DNA of 64,000 nt from Alphaproteobacteria bacterium (GCA_018970445.1 JAGWWF010000003.1:1-64000), one strand, 5' to 3'; numbered from the stretch's first letter, positions 17,135 through 25,703 are shown. Translations and numbers: made by a program. Notes: generated by a model from the sequence alone, not told the origin.

Positions 17135-18981
17135 TTCGGCTGGCGCTGCTGCTGCTGGCCGGGGCCGCCCAGGCGCAGGAGGCATTGCCGCCGCCGGCTT
17201 CGCCCACCATCACCGTGATTGCCGCCACCGGCATCACCGAACGCCAGCGCCGCGTGCCGCCGCAATTGACCGAGGCGGAGCGGACGGCCTGGCGGCCGAT
17301 CTTCCTTGATCTTGATGCCGGCCGGCTGACCAGGGCAGAGGCCGCCATCAGCGCCCAGCCAGCCGGGCTGCTGACCGAGACCGCCCGCGCCGCGCTGATC
17401 GTGGCGCGCGGCCGCGGCCGCCTCACGCGGGCCGAACTGGCGGCCTGGCTGGCGGCCAATGCCGATCTGCCGCTGGCGGCCAGGGTGGCGAAACTGGCCG
17501 AAGCGCTGCCGGCCGCCGATGGGCCACCGCTGCCGCTGCTGCCCGATGTGCGGCCGCTGCGCCCCGCCAGCGCGCCCGGCTTTATGCTGGAACCGGGCCC
17601 GGCCGATGCCGATATTGCCGCCCAGCTGAAACCGCTTCTGGCTGCCGATCGCAACGACGAGGCCGAACGCCTGTGGCTGGGCGCGGCGCCGCGCCTGTCT
17701 CCCTTTGCCCGCGCCGATTGGGCCGCGCGCATCGCCTGGAACCATTATCGCATGGGCGATGATCTGGCCGCCTGGCGCATGGGGTTGGAAGCCAGCGCCG
17801 GCCTGGGCAAGGGCACGGCCGATGGCGCATGGACGGCCGGGCTGGCGGCCTGGCGGCTTGGCCGCTGGCCCGATGCCGCCCAGGCCTTTGATTCTGTGAA
17901 GGATGGCCGCGCCGATACGCTGGCCGCCGCTGCCTTCTGGGCAGCGCGGGCCTGGGGCAAGGTGGGCGACGCGGCCAGACGCAGCGACCGGCTGGGCAAG
18001 GCGGCGGCGGCGGCCGGCACATTTTACGGGATATTGGCGCGGCGCACCCTGGGGCAGGATCAGGGGCTGGATTGGCGCGAACCCGATTTCATCACCGCCG
18101 ACTGGAATTACCTGAAAGACGTGGCCGGGGCCCGCCGCGCGGCGGCGCTGGTGGAAATCGGCCAGCTGGGCCTGGCCGATCGCGAATTGCGCCATCTGGC
18201 CGCCACCGCGCCGGCCGATGCCTTTCCGGCGATCCTGCGGCTGGCGACACGGCTGGATCTGCCGGCCACGCAATACAGCCTGGCAGTGAAACCACCGCTG
18301 GGGCTGGAAGCGCCGCTGTCGGCCCGCTATCCCGCACCCGATTGGGTGCCGTTTCGCGGCTGGCGGGTGCCGCGCGCCCTGGCCTTTGCCCACGCCCTGC
18401 AGGAATCGGCCTTTGCCACCACCGCCACCAGCCGGGTGGGCGCGCGCGGGCTGATGCAGTTGATGCCCGATACCCGCACCCTGGTGGCGGCACGCATCGC
18501 GCGCGAAAATCCGGAACTGCTGCAAGGCCCGCTGGGCGCCGGCGACATGGCCGATCCGGCCTATAGTTTCGAGCTGGGCCAGACCTATCTTGAGGTGCTG
18601 GGCCGCATGGGCCTGACCGGCGGGCTGCTGCCCAAGGTGATCGCGGCCTATAACGCCGGGCCGGGCGCGGTGCAGGCGTGGAACCGCACGCTGGACGATC
18701 AGGGCGATCCCTTGTTGTTCATCGAATCCATCCCCTGGCGCGAAACCCGCCACTATGTCGAAATCGTGCTGCGCAATTACTGGATCTATGCCCTGCGTGA
18801 TGGCGAGCAGCCCGCCGCGCTGGATGCGCTGGCGCAAGGGCTTTGGCCGCGCCTGCCCGGCATTGGCGGGCCAACGATGGTGAGGCTGGAGCCGGCCGCC
18901 ATCCGCCCGCGCCCGGTGCCGGGCAGTTTCCGGCCCGAATTGTGGCGCGACGACGAACGCGCCGTGGCCGGCGGCAAATAG
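17131..18981 (+). CDS. Soluble lytic murein transglycosylase
   Basis: A 616-residue periplasmic enzyme with signal peptide MIRLALLLLAGAAQAQ. A long alpha-helical superhelical region comes first, then the catalytic SLT domain: Glu425 in HALQESAFATTATS, GARGLMQLMPDT, and VIAAYNAGPGAVQAW. It cleaves the glycan strands of peptidoglycan to give anhydromuropeptides. It starts inside the last codons of the UDG-like gene (ATGA overlap). A second enzyme of this type is encoded at 47002-49020, and the two share the layout but differ clearly in sequence. Confidence 0.93.
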   Translation: MIRLALLLLAGAAQAQEALPPPASPTITVIAATGITERQRRVPPQLTEAERTAWRPIFLDLDAGRLTRAEAAISAQPAGLLTETARAALIVARGRGRLTRAELAAWLAANADLPLAARVAKLAEALPAADGPPLPLLPDVRPLRPASAPGFMLEPGPADADIAAQLKPLLAADRNDEAERLWLGAAPRLSPFARADWAARIAWNHYRMGDDLAAWRMGLEASAGLGKGTADGAWTAGLAAWRLGRWPDAAQAFDSVKDGRADTLAAAAFWAARAWGKVGDAARRSDRLGKAAAAAGTFYGILARRTLGQDQGLDWREPDFITADWNYLKDVAGARRAAALVEIGQLGLADRELRHLAATAPADAFPAILRLATRLDLPATQYSLAVKPPLGLEAPLSARYPAPDWVPFRGWRVPRALAFAHALQESAFATTATSRVGARGLMQLMPDTRTLVAARIARENPELLQGPLGAGDMADPAYSFELGQTYLEVLGRMGLTGGLLPKVIAAYNAGPGAVQAWNRTLDDQGDPLLFIESIPWRETRHYVEIVLRNYWIYALRDGEQPAALDALAQGLWPRLPGIGGPTMVRLEPAAIRPRPVPGSFRPELWRDDERAVAGGK

Positions 18982-18985
18982 AAGA

Positions 18986-19366
18986 TCAGCCTTGCTGCGT
19001 CAGGCTGAGCAGATTGCCTTCACTGTCGTTGAACCAGCCGATGCGGGCGCCGCCATCCGGCGAGGTCCACAGGCCCAGATCGTCCTGATCAAAGCCCGGA
19101 TAGCGCAGCATCGTCACGCCGGCCGCCACCAACGCCTGCGCGGCGGCGGCGGCATCATGCACCTGCCAGCCCAGCACCGGGTATTGGCCGGCCTGCCAAT
19201 CGGGCAAGGCGGTCAGGCGGATCCAGCCTTCACCGCAGGGGAACTGATCGCCAAAATGATCGATCCTTGGCGCGCCAAGTCCGAACACCGGCGCCAGAAC
19301 ATCGCCGTAAAACGCCCGCGCCCGTTCCCGATCCGCCACGCAGATCATCGCCATCATCCGTGCCAT
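18986..19366 (-). CDS. VOC family protein (glyoxalase-like)
   Basis: A 126-residue single VOC domain: [28 protein letters not shown] at the start and [16 protein letters not shown] at the end. The upstream part of the longer ORF is antisense to moaB, so the start is set at the ATG at 19366. Substrate unknown. Convergent with the lytic transglycosylase (four-base gap) and divergent from moaB with about 60 bases between the starts. Confidence 0.85.
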   Translation of the reverse strand: MARMMAMICVADRERARAFYGDVLAPVFGLGAPRIDHFGDQFPCGEGWIRLTALPDWQAGQYPVLGWQVHDAAAAAQALVAAGVTMLRYPGFDQDDLGLWTSPDGGARIGWFNDSEGNLLSLTQQG

Positions 19367-19425
19367 GTAGCCCCCCGCTGTTCTGCCACCATGACAAGGT
19401 GGCGATGCCGAGTGTAACTCACGCC

Positions 19426-19953
19426 ATGCCGATTGATGAGTCGCTTCTGTTCCGGCCGCTGCACGTCGCCGTGGCGACGGTGAGCGACAGCCGCACCGCC
19501 GCCACCGACACATCGGGCGACACGCTGGTGGCGCGTCTGGTCGCGGCCGGCCACCACCTGGCCGCCCGCACCATCGTGCGTGACGAGGTGCCGGCGCTGG
19601 TGGCGCAATTGAACGCCTGGATCGATGATGCCGGCGTGGACGTGATCATCACCACCGGCGGCACCGGCGTGACGGGGCGAGACGTGACGCCCGAAGCGCT
19701 GGACACGGTGATCGAAAAGCCGATTCCCGGCTTTGGCGAGTTGTTCCGCTGGCTCAGCTTCCAGACGATCGGCACCTCCACCATCCAGTCCCGCGCCTGT
19801 GCCGGGGTGGCGCGCGGCACCTATATCTTCTGCCTGCCCGGATCGACCGGCGCGGTGAAGGATGGCTGGGATAGCATATTGGCCGCCCAGCTCGACAGCC
19901 GACACCGGCCCTGCAACTTTGCCGATCTCATCCCCCGCCTGCGGGAGACGTGA
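19426..19953 (+). CDS. moaB: Molybdenum cofactor biosynthesis protein B
   Basis: About 175 residues with the MoaB/MogA fold: [26 protein letters not shown] at the start, the molybdopterin-binding motif [19 protein letters not shown] in the middle, and [15 protein letters not shown] at the end. It adenylates molybdopterin during Moco assembly. The start at 19426 is preferred; an in-frame ATG at 19405 is possible. A predicted Moco enzyme is encoded in the window at 44894-45544. The next gene starts four bases after its stop. Confidence 0.93.
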   Translation: MPIDESLLFRPLHVAVATVSDSRTAATDTSGDTLVARLVAAGHHLAARTIVRDEVPALVAQLNAWIDDAGVDVIITTGGTGVTGRDVTPEALDTVIEKPIPGFGELFRWLSFQTIGTSTIQSRACAGVARGTYIFCLPGSTGAVKDGWDSILAAQLDSRHRPCNFADLIPRLRET

Positions 19954-19957
19954 GGCA

Positions 19958-20410
19958 ATGCGCTACTTCCTCGATTGCGAATTCAACGGCTTTGATGGCC
20001 CGCTGATCGCCATCGCCCTGGTGCCGGAAATGGACGGGCTGGCCGAATTTTATGCCGTGCTGCCCTGCCACCGGCCGCAGCGCTGGGTGGCGGCGCATGT
20101 CATCCCGCATCTGGACGCCAGCCCGCAGTGTCGCTGCGATGTGGTGGCTGGCCTCACTGCCTATCTGCTGGCCGATCCGGCCCCGGTGCTGGTGGCGGAC
20201 TGGCCGGAAGACATTGCCCATGCCGCCAGCCTGCTGGCCTTTCGCGGCCGCAGCCTGGTGACACAGATGCGCTTTGATCTGATCAACCTGCCGGGGTTTG
20301 ATACCGCCAGCGCCAGCGCCCGGCCGCACAATGCCCTGGCCGATGCCCGCGCCCTGCGCGCCGAAGTGCTGGCCCGCGAAGCCGCCGCCCTGGGCCATGT
20401 CGCGGCCTGA
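19958..20410 (+). CDS. 3'-5' exoribonuclease, DEDD superfamily (Rv2179c-like)
   Basis: A 150-residue compact DEDD exonuclease: the first acidic pair is in MRYFLDCEFNGF (Asp6, Glu8), a middle Asp in PVLVADWPEDIAHA, and the last motif PHNALADARALRAEV supplies His and Asp. Related to RNase T and to the mycobacterial Rv2179c type. It starts four bases after moaB and is probably translated from the same message. A target RNA cannot be named. Confidence 0.8.
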   Translation: MRYFLDCEFNGFDGPLIAIALVPEMDGLAEFYAVLPCHRPQRWVAAHVIPHLDASPQCRCDVVAGLTAYLLADPAPVLVADWPEDIAHAASLLAFRGRSLVTQMRFDLINLPGFDTASASARPHNALADARALRAEVLAREAAALGHVAA

Positions 20411-20437
20411 CAGTTATTGGGCTGGCCAGCGCCACGC

Positions 20438-20452
20438 GTTCCTGATACGTTC
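20438..20452 (+). promoter_or_regulatory. Candidate LexA box GTTC-N7-GTTC before DUF3224/radical SAM operon
   Basis: GTTC-CTGATAC-GTTC matches the alphaproteobacterial LexA consensus and lies five bases before the ATG at 20458. It overlaps a GATACG hexamer placed as a -10 element would be for a leaderless message; no ribosome-binding site precedes that ATG. One such match is expected by chance in about 30-60 kb counting both strands, so its position in an intergenic gap is what carries weight. Confidence 0.55.
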
Positions 20453-20457
20453 ACACA

Positions 20458-20898
20458 ATGCTGTGGTTGTGGATCTTGCCGATGATAATGGTGGCCGGCC
20501 CGGTTGCAGCCGCTGAAGCCAGTGGCCAGTTCGTGGTGACGATGACCGCCCTGCCTGCAGCCCCCGGCGGCACGGCGCAATACCGGCTGGACAAGCAGTT
20601 CAGCGGCGATCTGGCCGGCACCAGCCAGGGCGTGATGATCAGCGCGGGCGATCCGGGCAAGGGCAGTGCCGGCTATGTCGCCATGGAATTGGTGGCCGCC
20701 ACGCTGGCAGGCCGCAGCGGCGGCTTTGCCCTGCAGCACAATGGCACGATGGATGCCGGCGGGCAGCAGCTGACCATCATGATCGTGCCCGGATCGGGCA
20801 CCGGCGCGCTGGCCGGGATCAGCGACAGCATGGCGATCCGGATCGAGAAGCGGCAGCATTTCTATACGCTGTCCTATGTCCTCCCCGCGGCGCCCTGA
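20458..20898 (+). CDS. DUF3224 domain protein with signal peptide
   Basis: A 146-residue protein. Residues 1-20 (MLWLWILPMIMVAGPVAAAE) look like an export signal. The rest fits DUF3224: LDKQFSGDLAGTSQGVMISA, SAGYVAMELVAATLAGRSGGFALQHNGTMD, and LTIMIVPGSGTGALAGISDSM...HFYTLSYVLP, a small beta-barrel of unknown function. It has a LexA-like box directly before it and no Shine-Dalgarno sequence. The radical SAM gene begins inside its last codons in another frame, so the two are almost certainly co-transcribed. Confidence 0.85.
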   Translation: MLWLWILPMIMVAGPVAAAEASGQFVVTMTALPAAPGGTAQYRLDKQFSGDLAGTSQGVMISAGDPGKGSAGYVAMELVAATLAGRSGGFALQHNGTMDAGGQQLTIMIVPGSGTGALAGISDSMAIRIEKRQHFYTLSYVLPAAP

Positions 20899-21958
20899 GA
20901 CGGTGCGCGGGCGCGGCGCGGCGATGAATGCCACGCCCACGCGCTTTGGCCTGGCGGCGCGCGAGGCCGATGGCGACTGGCTGGATGCCGCCGCCGTGGT
21001 GGATGATGAGCCACCGCCCCTGCGCACCACGGTCGGCGTGGAACGGCCGCGCACGATCATCACCCGCAACCAATCCCCCGATGTGCCGTTCGACCGCTCG
21101 ATCAATGCCTATCGCGGCTGCGAACATGGCTGCGTCTATTGTTTTGCCCGGCCCACCCACGCCTTTCACGATCTGTCAGCGGGGCTGGATTTCGAAAGCC
21201 GGCTGTTTGCCAAGCCGGATGCACCGGCGCTGCTGACGGCCGAACTGGGCAAGCGCGGATACCAGTGTCAGCCGATTGCGCTGGGCACCAACACCGATCC
21301 CTATCAGCCGATCGAGCGGGACTGGCAGATCACCCGGCAGATCCTGGCGGTGCTGGCCGGCTGCCACCACCCTGTCACCATCACCAGCAAATCCGATCGG
21401 GTGTGCCGCGATATTGATCTTCTGGGCGGCATGGCCGCCCGCAATCTGGCCGCGGTGATGATCAGCCTCACCACCCTCGATGCCCGGCTGGCCCGGCTGA
21501 TGGAGCCGCGCGCCGCCACCCCGGCGCGTCGGCTGGCGGCCATCCGCAGCCTGTCAGCGGCCGGCGTGCCGGTGTTCGTCTCGCTGTCTCCCATGATCCC
21601 GGCGATCAATGATCACGAGATCGAGGCGATCGTGGCGGCTGCCGCCGCGGCCGGGGCGGTGGGGGCCTATTCCATTCCGGTGCGGCTGCCGCACGAGGTG
21701 GCGCCGCTGTTCCGTGATTGGCTGGCAGCGCATTTTCCCGATCGCGCCGCGCGGGTGATGCATCACATCCAGGCCATGCGCGGCGGGCGGGACAATGACC
21801 CGCGTTTCTTTGCCCGTTTTCAGGCTGCGGGGGCATATGCCGCGTTGATGCGCCAGCGCTTCATCAAGGCCTGTGCCGCCCATGGCCTGGCGCGCACGCC
21901 AATCGGCCTGGATTGCAGCCAGTTCCGGCCGCCGGGCGCGCAGCTGCGCCTGTTCTGA
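20876..21958 (+). CDS. PA0069-family radical SAM protein
   Basis: A 360-residue radical SAM protein. The cluster-binding CxxxCxxC is GCEHGCVYCFARPTH, preceded by the family-typical SPDVPFDRSINAYRG, and followed by LGTNTDPYQPIE and VTITSKSD. It is distantly related to spore photoproduct lyase, and its reaction is unknown. The C-terminus DCSQFRPPGAQLRLF closes a full-length protein. The first Met overlaps the DUF3224 gene by 23 bases; the Met at 20924 is the other possible start. I recall that PA0069 itself belongs to the LexA regulon of Pseudomonas aeruginosa, which would fit the LexA-like box upstream here. Confidence 0.88.
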   Translation: MSSPRRPETVRGRGAAMNATPTRFGLAAREADGDWLDAAAVVDDEPPPLRTTVGVERPRTIITRNQSPDVPFDRSINAYRGCEHGCVYCFARPTHAFHDLSAGLDFESRLFAKPDAPALLTAELGKRGYQCQPIALGTNTDPYQPIERDWQITRQILAVLAGCHHPVTITSKSDRVCRDIDLLGGMAARNLAAVMISLTTLDARLARLMEPRAATPARRLAAIRSLSAAGVPVFVSLSPMIPAINDHEIEAIVAAAAAAGAVGAYSIPVRLPHEVAPLFRDWLAAHFPDRAARVMHHIQAMRGGRDNDPRFFARFQAAGAYAALMRQRFIKACAAHGLARTPIGLDCSQFRPPGAQLRLF

Positions 21959-21967
21959 AACGGCAAA

Positions 21968-21996
21968 CGGGCCGCTGGCGCTGTGCCAACGGCCCG
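21968..21996 (-). terminator. Hairpin between radical SAM gene and PEP-CTERM pseudogene
   Basis: A 7-base stem CGGGCCG / CGGCCCG with an inner TGGC/GCCA stem and a small mismatch. Read on the minus strand it is followed by T-rich TTTGCCGTTT, so it probably ends the PEP-CTERM transcript. It could also serve the convergent radical SAM transcript, since it lies ten bases past that stop. Confidence 0.65.
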
Positions 21997-22025
21997 CTGC
22001 CTGTGCAGGCGGATGCTGCGGCGGC

Positions 22026-22690
22026 TCAGGCCGCCACGGCCACCCGGCGCCGACGGGCGGCAAAGCCGACGAGGCCGAAGCCGGTCAGCAGCATGGCCCA
22101 GCTCTTCGGTTCCGGCACGGCGGTCAGCACGCGGAAGGCATCGGTGTTGTTGGCGCCGACGGTCATGGAGAAGCTGATCGTCTTGGCGTTGACCAGCCTG
22201 ATGACATCGCTGACTTCGGTACCAGGGCTGCCACCCAGGGTTGTGAAATCCGTCGAGCCATTCTGCAACTGGGCACTGCGCGGCGCGTCGAACAGGCCAC
22301 TGTTACGCTGGATGGCGATCACATTCTGGTTGAAGCTGATCGTACCCTCATAGGTGCGGCCACCGGCTGCGCGCGTCATGACGATGAAGTGGCTGGAGAC
22401 CGGCAGCGCCGAAACGATATTCTGCGCCGCGGTCAGGTTCAGACCGGTCGAATCGAACACAGATCCGCGGGGGACAGGCCGCCGGTGCCGATGACGACAT
22501 TCTGCAGTTCGTTGAACCCCCGGACATTGTTGCCAGTCGGAGCGAACGTTCCCTGCTGCGCCACGATAAGGCCAGTGCCGCCATTGGTGAACGCGGTGCC
22601 GCCCGTCAGGACGATGCTGGTGATGACGGCCTGGGCCGGGGTGGCGGCAACGACGATCGCAGCAGCCGCAGCAAGAAGATTGAGTTTCAT
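22026..22690 (-). pseudogene. PEPxxWA-CTERM protein gene broken by a one-base frameshift
   Basis: The reading frame starts at MKLNLLAAAAAIVVAATPAQA (signal peptide) and continues VITSIVLTGGTAFTNGGTGLIV to ...GTGGLSPADL, then stops after 83 residues at 22439. From the same point another frame carries on as GSVFDSTGLNLTAAQNIVSALPVSSHF to the sorting tail VPEPKSWAMLLTGFGLVGFAARRRR. The two halves together match the intact sister gene at 23048-23719 from end to end. The frames meet at a run of five G (22469-22473, C on the coding strand); one extra base there would restore a protein of about 221 residues. It is either a real recent mutation or a base missed in sequencing. Confidence 0.85.
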
Positions 22691-22745
22691 GGTCAAGGTC
22701 TCCAATGGCCAAAAGGGGGCGTACATCACAGCGCAAATATTATGC

Positions 22746-22761
22746 CAACCAAATTTGGTTG
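22746..22761. promoter_or_regulatory. Perfect 16-base palindrome CAACCAAATTTGGTTG
   Basis: It lies 56-71 bases upstream of the start of the broken PEP-CTERM gene, between the conserved TGACTGTAA element and the start codon, in a strikingly AT-rich stretch for this genome. It is absent from the matching place before the intact sister gene. It may be an operator or an mRNA leader hairpin. Confidence 0.5.
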
Positions 22762-22803
22762 TTTTTCTCTTACAAAAACAATAATTAATAATTTTAGTAG
22801 AAA

Positions 22804-22812
22804 TGACTGTAA
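22804..22812 (-). promoter_or_regulatory. Conserved upstream element of PEP-CTERM paralog 1 (TTACAGTCA on coding strand)
   Basis: TGACTGTAA on the plus strand, 114 bases from the start codon at 22690. The same nine bases occur 112 bases from the start of the sister gene, each beside an AT-rich block containing ATTAAT. The conserved spacing argues for a shared promoter or activator site. Confidence 0.55.
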
Positions 22813-22983
22813 GCATTGAACAACAGTTTTGCTTCAATGCAGGCCAGAAACTGCTGCAATAATGATATATTGCAATACAACGACTTGCGGCTGACGTCGT
22901 CCACGCGGCCGACCCGCCCAAGCCACCTGCTTCCCGCAGCGGGTAAGACGGAACGACCACTGATCAGAACTCAAAAACGAAAA

Positions 22984-23010
22984 GGGGCTGCCAGACATGC
23001 TGGCAGCCCC
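22984..23010 (-). terminator. Strong Rho-independent terminator of the intact PEP-CTERM gene
   Basis: A perfect 11-base stem GGGGCTGCCAG / CTGGCAGCCCC with a five-base loop; on the minus strand it is followed by TTTTCGTTTTT. It lies 38 bases past the stop at 23048 and separates the two PEP-CTERM transcripts, so each paralog has its own unit. With the promoter elements above, it accounts for the 357-base gap 22691-23047. Confidence 0.93.
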
Positions 23011-23047
23011 AATTCTCTCAGCCGGAAAGACCGACTGGTCAGGCCAT

Positions 23048-23719
23048 TCAGGCGGCCACGGCGCGGCGACGACGGGCGCCCAGACCAACCAGACCGAAGC
23101 CGGCGATCAGCATCGCCCAGGTCGGGGCTTCCGGCACGCCGGTGATGATGCTGAACATGTCCTTGTTGGTCGCAGTGCCGGTCAGGCTGAACTGCAGGGT
23201 CTTGTTGTCCACGAACGTGAAGGTGTCGGCAGCTTCAAGACCATTGGTAGCGGCCAGAGCATAGGCCGTGCCAGCGGCACGCAGCACCGTCGACTGGGCG
23301 CCGTCGATCACGCCAGCGGTGCGCTGCAGGCCGATGATGTTCTGGTTGAACACGATCGTGCCGGTGACAGTGCGGCTGGCGCCCGGAGCGAAGATGAAGA
23401 AGTGCGACGACACGCGCTGACCGCCGGTCACGCTGTCGGTGAGGCGCACACCCGGGGTCGGGAAGGTCGGGGCGACCAGCGCGGTCGGGCGCTGGTTGGC
23501 CCGAATGGCGCTCAGGGAAATGCTGGTGCGCTCATTGAAACCGAACACGTCGTTGTTGCCACCAACAGTGGCCACGCTGGCCGGGCTGGCGATGATCTGG
23601 CCGACGCCGCCGTTGGTGAAGGCGGTGCCACCCGACAGGGTGATGCTGACGATGACGGCGCTGGCCGGGGTGGCGGCGAGAGCCAGGGCGGCGGCGGCGG
23701 TAGCGAGTTTGAACTTCAT
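23048..23719 (-). CDS. PEPxxWA-CTERM sorting domain surface protein
   Basis: A 223-residue exported protein. The signal peptide is MKFKLATAAAALALAATPASA; a beta-rich domain follows (VIVSITLSGGTAFTNGGVGQII ... VSSHFFIFAPG ... GTIVFNQNIIGLQRT). The C-terminal sorting signal is VPEAPTWAMLIAGFGLVGLGARRRR: motif, membrane helix and basic end. In this family an exosortase processes the tail as the protein goes to the cell surface; no exosortase gene is in the window. A GGAG ribosome-binding site precedes the ATG. Its broken tandem copy lies downstream on the same strand. Confidence 0.92.
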   Translation of the reverse strand: MKFKLATAAAALALAATPASAVIVSITLSGGTAFTNGGVGQIIASPASVATVGGNNDVFGFNERTSISLSAIRANQRPTALVAPTFPTPGVRLTDSVTGGQRVSSHFFIFAPGASRTVTGTIVFNQNIIGLQRTAGVIDGAQSTVLRAAGTAYALAATNGLEAADTFTFVDNKTLQFSLTGTATNKDMFSIITGVPEAPTWAMLIAGFGLVGLGARRRRAVAA

Positions 23720-23830
23720 TGCGGTATCTCCAGTTTGGGTGTTCCGCCATCAACTATGCAACAGCCGTGCCAAGTGATTTTCTCCGTATAAGCCTATGAA
23801 ATTAAACTATTAATTTATTATTAGGGTAAC

Positions 23831-23839
23831 TGACTGTAA
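23831..23839 (-). promoter_or_regulatory. Conserved upstream element of PEP-CTERM paralog 2 (TTACAGTCA on coding strand)
   Basis: TGACTGTAA on the plus strand, 112 bases from the start at 23719, next to AT-rich ATTAATTTATTATTAG. It mirrors the element before the broken copy in sequence and distance. Confidence 0.55.
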
Positions 23840-23944
23840 ACCAAGCCCAACAGGTTGACGGCACTGGCGGGGCCGATGCGGGGCCAGATTTGCCACGCCA
23901 CGGCCGTGGTGGCTGCCCGCGCCTGATGCGGCCGCCAGCGCACC

Positions 23945-25564
23945 TCAGGCCGTGGGCAACCGGTAATCCTTATATTGTTCGCGCAGCGCGGTTTTCAGCA
24001 GCTTTCCCGTGGCGGTGTGCGGCAGGCTGGGCACCACCAGCACATCATCGGGCGTCCACCATTTGGCGATCCGGCCCTCAAGATAGGCCAGCACGCCGGC
24101 TTTGGTCACGTCGGCACCCTCCCTGGGCACCACCAGCAGCAGCGGCCGTTCATCCCATTTGGGGTGGTGCACGCCGATCACGCAGGCTTCGGCCACGCCC
24201 GGCGCGCCCACCGCAACATTTTCCAGATCGATGGACGACACCCATTCGCCGCCCGACTTGATCACATCCTTGGCGCGATCGACGATCTGCATATAGCCCA
24301 GCGGATCCAGCGTCGCGACATCGCCGGTATCGAACCAGCCATCTTCAAAGGCGGACGCGCCGTCGCCCTTGAAATAGCTGCCGACAATCCACGGCCCGCG
24401 CACCAGCAGCCGGCCAAAGGCCTTGCCATCGCGCGGCAATTCGCGGCCGTCATCGTCCACAATCTTCATCTCGACACCAAAGATGCCGCGACCCTGCTTG
24501 ATGCGCACATCCAGCTGCTGCTGATAATCCATGGCTTCGGTTTCCGGCACGCCGGCCCCGACCGTGCCCAGCGGGCTCATTTCGGTCATGCCCCACAGCT
24601 GCAGCACTTTCACGCCCAGCTTGTCATAGGCTTCGATCATGGCGCGCGGCACCGCCGATCCGCCGATGGCCGTGCGGTCGAGCTTGCCCAGGCCCAGCCC
24701 GGTCTTTTCCAGATACTGCATCATGCCCAGCCAGATGGTGGGCACCGCCAGCGCCAGATCCACGTCTTCATCGATGATCAACCGGTGCAGGGTGGGCGGA
24801 TCGAAATTGGGCCCGCCCATCACCAGCTTGCTGCCGGCAAGGGCTGCGACATAGGGGATGGACCAGGCATTGGCGTGATACATGGGCGCAATCGGCAGCA
24901 CCACGGTTCTGGCGCTCATGCCGAACGTGTCGGTGGCACAGGCGGCCATGGCGTGCAGCACGTTTGACCGGTGGCTGTATTGCACGCCCTTGGGATTGCC
25001 GGTGGTGCCGCTGGTATAACACAGGCCGGCCGGCGCGGTTTCGGGCACCGCCACCCATTCGGCTTCATCGTGGGCGGCAACCAGATCCTCGTAACACAAC
25101 AGGTTCAGGCTGGTATCGGCCGGCATGTGGGCGCGATCGGTGAGCAGCACATAATGCTGGATCGTCGGCATTTGTGGTGCCAGTCTCTCCACCAGCTTGA
25201 TGAACGTGAGATCGAGGAACAGCACCCGATCTTCGGCATGGTTGGCGATGTAGACGATCTGTTCCTCGAACAGGCGCGGGTTGATGGTGTGGGCCACCGC
25301 GCCCGCGCCCGAAATGCCATACCAGCTTTCGACATGCCGCCAGGTGTTCCAGGCCAGCGTTGCCACCCGATCGCCGGGCTGGATGCCCAGCCCCTGCAAC
25401 GCCGCCACCACCCGGCGGGCGCGGCCGCGCACCTGCGCCCAGGTGGAACGATGCACGCCACCCTCGCAGGCCAGGCTCACCACCTCACGGTTGGCGTGAT
25501 AGATGGCGGCATGGTCGATGATCTTGTGCACCAACAGCGGCCAGTCCTGCATGGTTCCGTGCAT
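23945..25564 (-). CDS. Long-chain fatty acid-CoA ligase (AMP-binding enzyme)
   Basis: A 539-residue ANL-superfamily enzyme that activates a fatty or aromatic acid to its CoA thioester via an acyl-AMP. The P-loop motif is [18 protein letters not shown]; the later motifs are [50 protein letters not shown], and the C-terminal catalytic Lys region [16 protein letters not shown]. The start at 25564 is favoured over the track start by a GGAGG ribosome-binding site. It may supply acyl-CoA to beta-oxidation, consistent with the ETF-QO and PHA genes in this window. The LexA boxes at 25664-25703 are about 100 bases upstream but fit the opposite-strand promoter better. Confidence 0.93.
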   Translation of the reverse strand: MHGTMQDWPLLVHKIIDHAAIYHANREVVSLACEGGVHRSTWAQVRGRARRVVAALQGLGIQPGDRVATLAWNTWRHVESWYGISGAGAVAHTINPRLFEEQIVYIANHAEDRVLFLDLTFIKLVERLAPQMPTIQHYVLLTDRAHMPADTSLNLLCYEDLVAAHDEAEWVAVPETAPAGLCYTSGTTGNPKGVQYSHRSNVLHAMAACATDTFGMSARTVVLPIAPMYHANAWSIPYVAALAGSKLVMGGPNFDPPTLHRLIIDEDVDLALAVPTIWLGMMQYLEKTGLGLGKLDRTAIGGSAVPRAMIEAYDKLGVKVLQLWGMTEMSPLGTVGAGVPETEAMDYQQQLDVRIKQGRGIFGVEMKIVDDDGRELPRDGKAFGRLLVRGPWIVGSYFKGDGASAFEDGWFDTGDVATLDPLGYMQIVDRAKDVIKSGGEWVSSIDLENVAVGAPGVAEACVIGVHHPKWDERPLLLVVPREGADVTKAGVLAYLEGRIAKWWTPDDVLVVPSLPHTATGKLLKTALREQYKDYRLPTA

Positions 25565-25653
25565 AGTCCGTTCCTCCCCTTGGCCGCCGGCGCTGTGACC
25601 TGGCAGCCTTGCCATATCGTCATACCGACGTGCGCTGCCGTCGAAAAGAGCCG

Positions 25654-25682
25654 TTGACAATCAGAACGAACAAGGAACATAA
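25654..25682 (+). promoter_or_regulatory. Sigma-70-like promoter of the 67-codon ORF
   Basis: An exact TTGACA (-35) at 25654-25659, a 17-base spacer and ACATAA as a modest -10 at 25677-25682. The first LexA box overlaps the spacer and -10, and the second lies just downstream, a textbook layout for repression. Confidence 0.6.
25664..25678 (+). promoter_or_regulatory. LexA box 1, GAAC-N7-GAAC
   Basis: GAAC-GAACAAG-GAAC, the complement form of the alphaproteobacterial LexA consensus GTTC-N7-GTTC. It overlaps the spacer and -10 region of the TTGACA promoter that faces the 67-codon ORF. Confidence 0.78.
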
Positions 25683-25688
25683 CAGTGC

Positions 25689-25703
25689 GAACGAAAGCGG
25701 AAC
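25689..25703 (+). promoter_or_regulatory. LexA box 2, GAAC-N7-GAAC
   Basis: GAAC-GAAAGCG-GAAC, in tandem with box 1 at a 25-base step and 28 bases before the ATG at 25731. Two exact boxes within 40 bases are very unlikely by chance, and recA in this window carries the same motif. Confidence 0.78.

Noticed and set aside
16615-18837. 740-residue ORF antisense to the lytic transglycosylase
   Set aside because: Shadow of a real gene; no recognisable domain.
22460-22480. Programmed -1 ribosomal frameshift to explain the split PEP-CTERM gene
   Set aside because: The junction has only a five-base homopolymer and no in-frame X-XXY-YYZ heptamer. A mutation or sequencing slip is simpler.
22780-23840. 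CtrA-type sites (TTAA-N7-TTAA) in the AT-rich PEP-CTERM promoters
   Set aside because: TTAA pairs occur, but the spacing is four bases, not seven.
23892-23913. GC palindrome after the acyl-CoA ligase gene as a terminator
   Set aside because: A 12-base perfect core with flanking pairs exists, but no T-run follows on the minus strand, so it is left uncalled.
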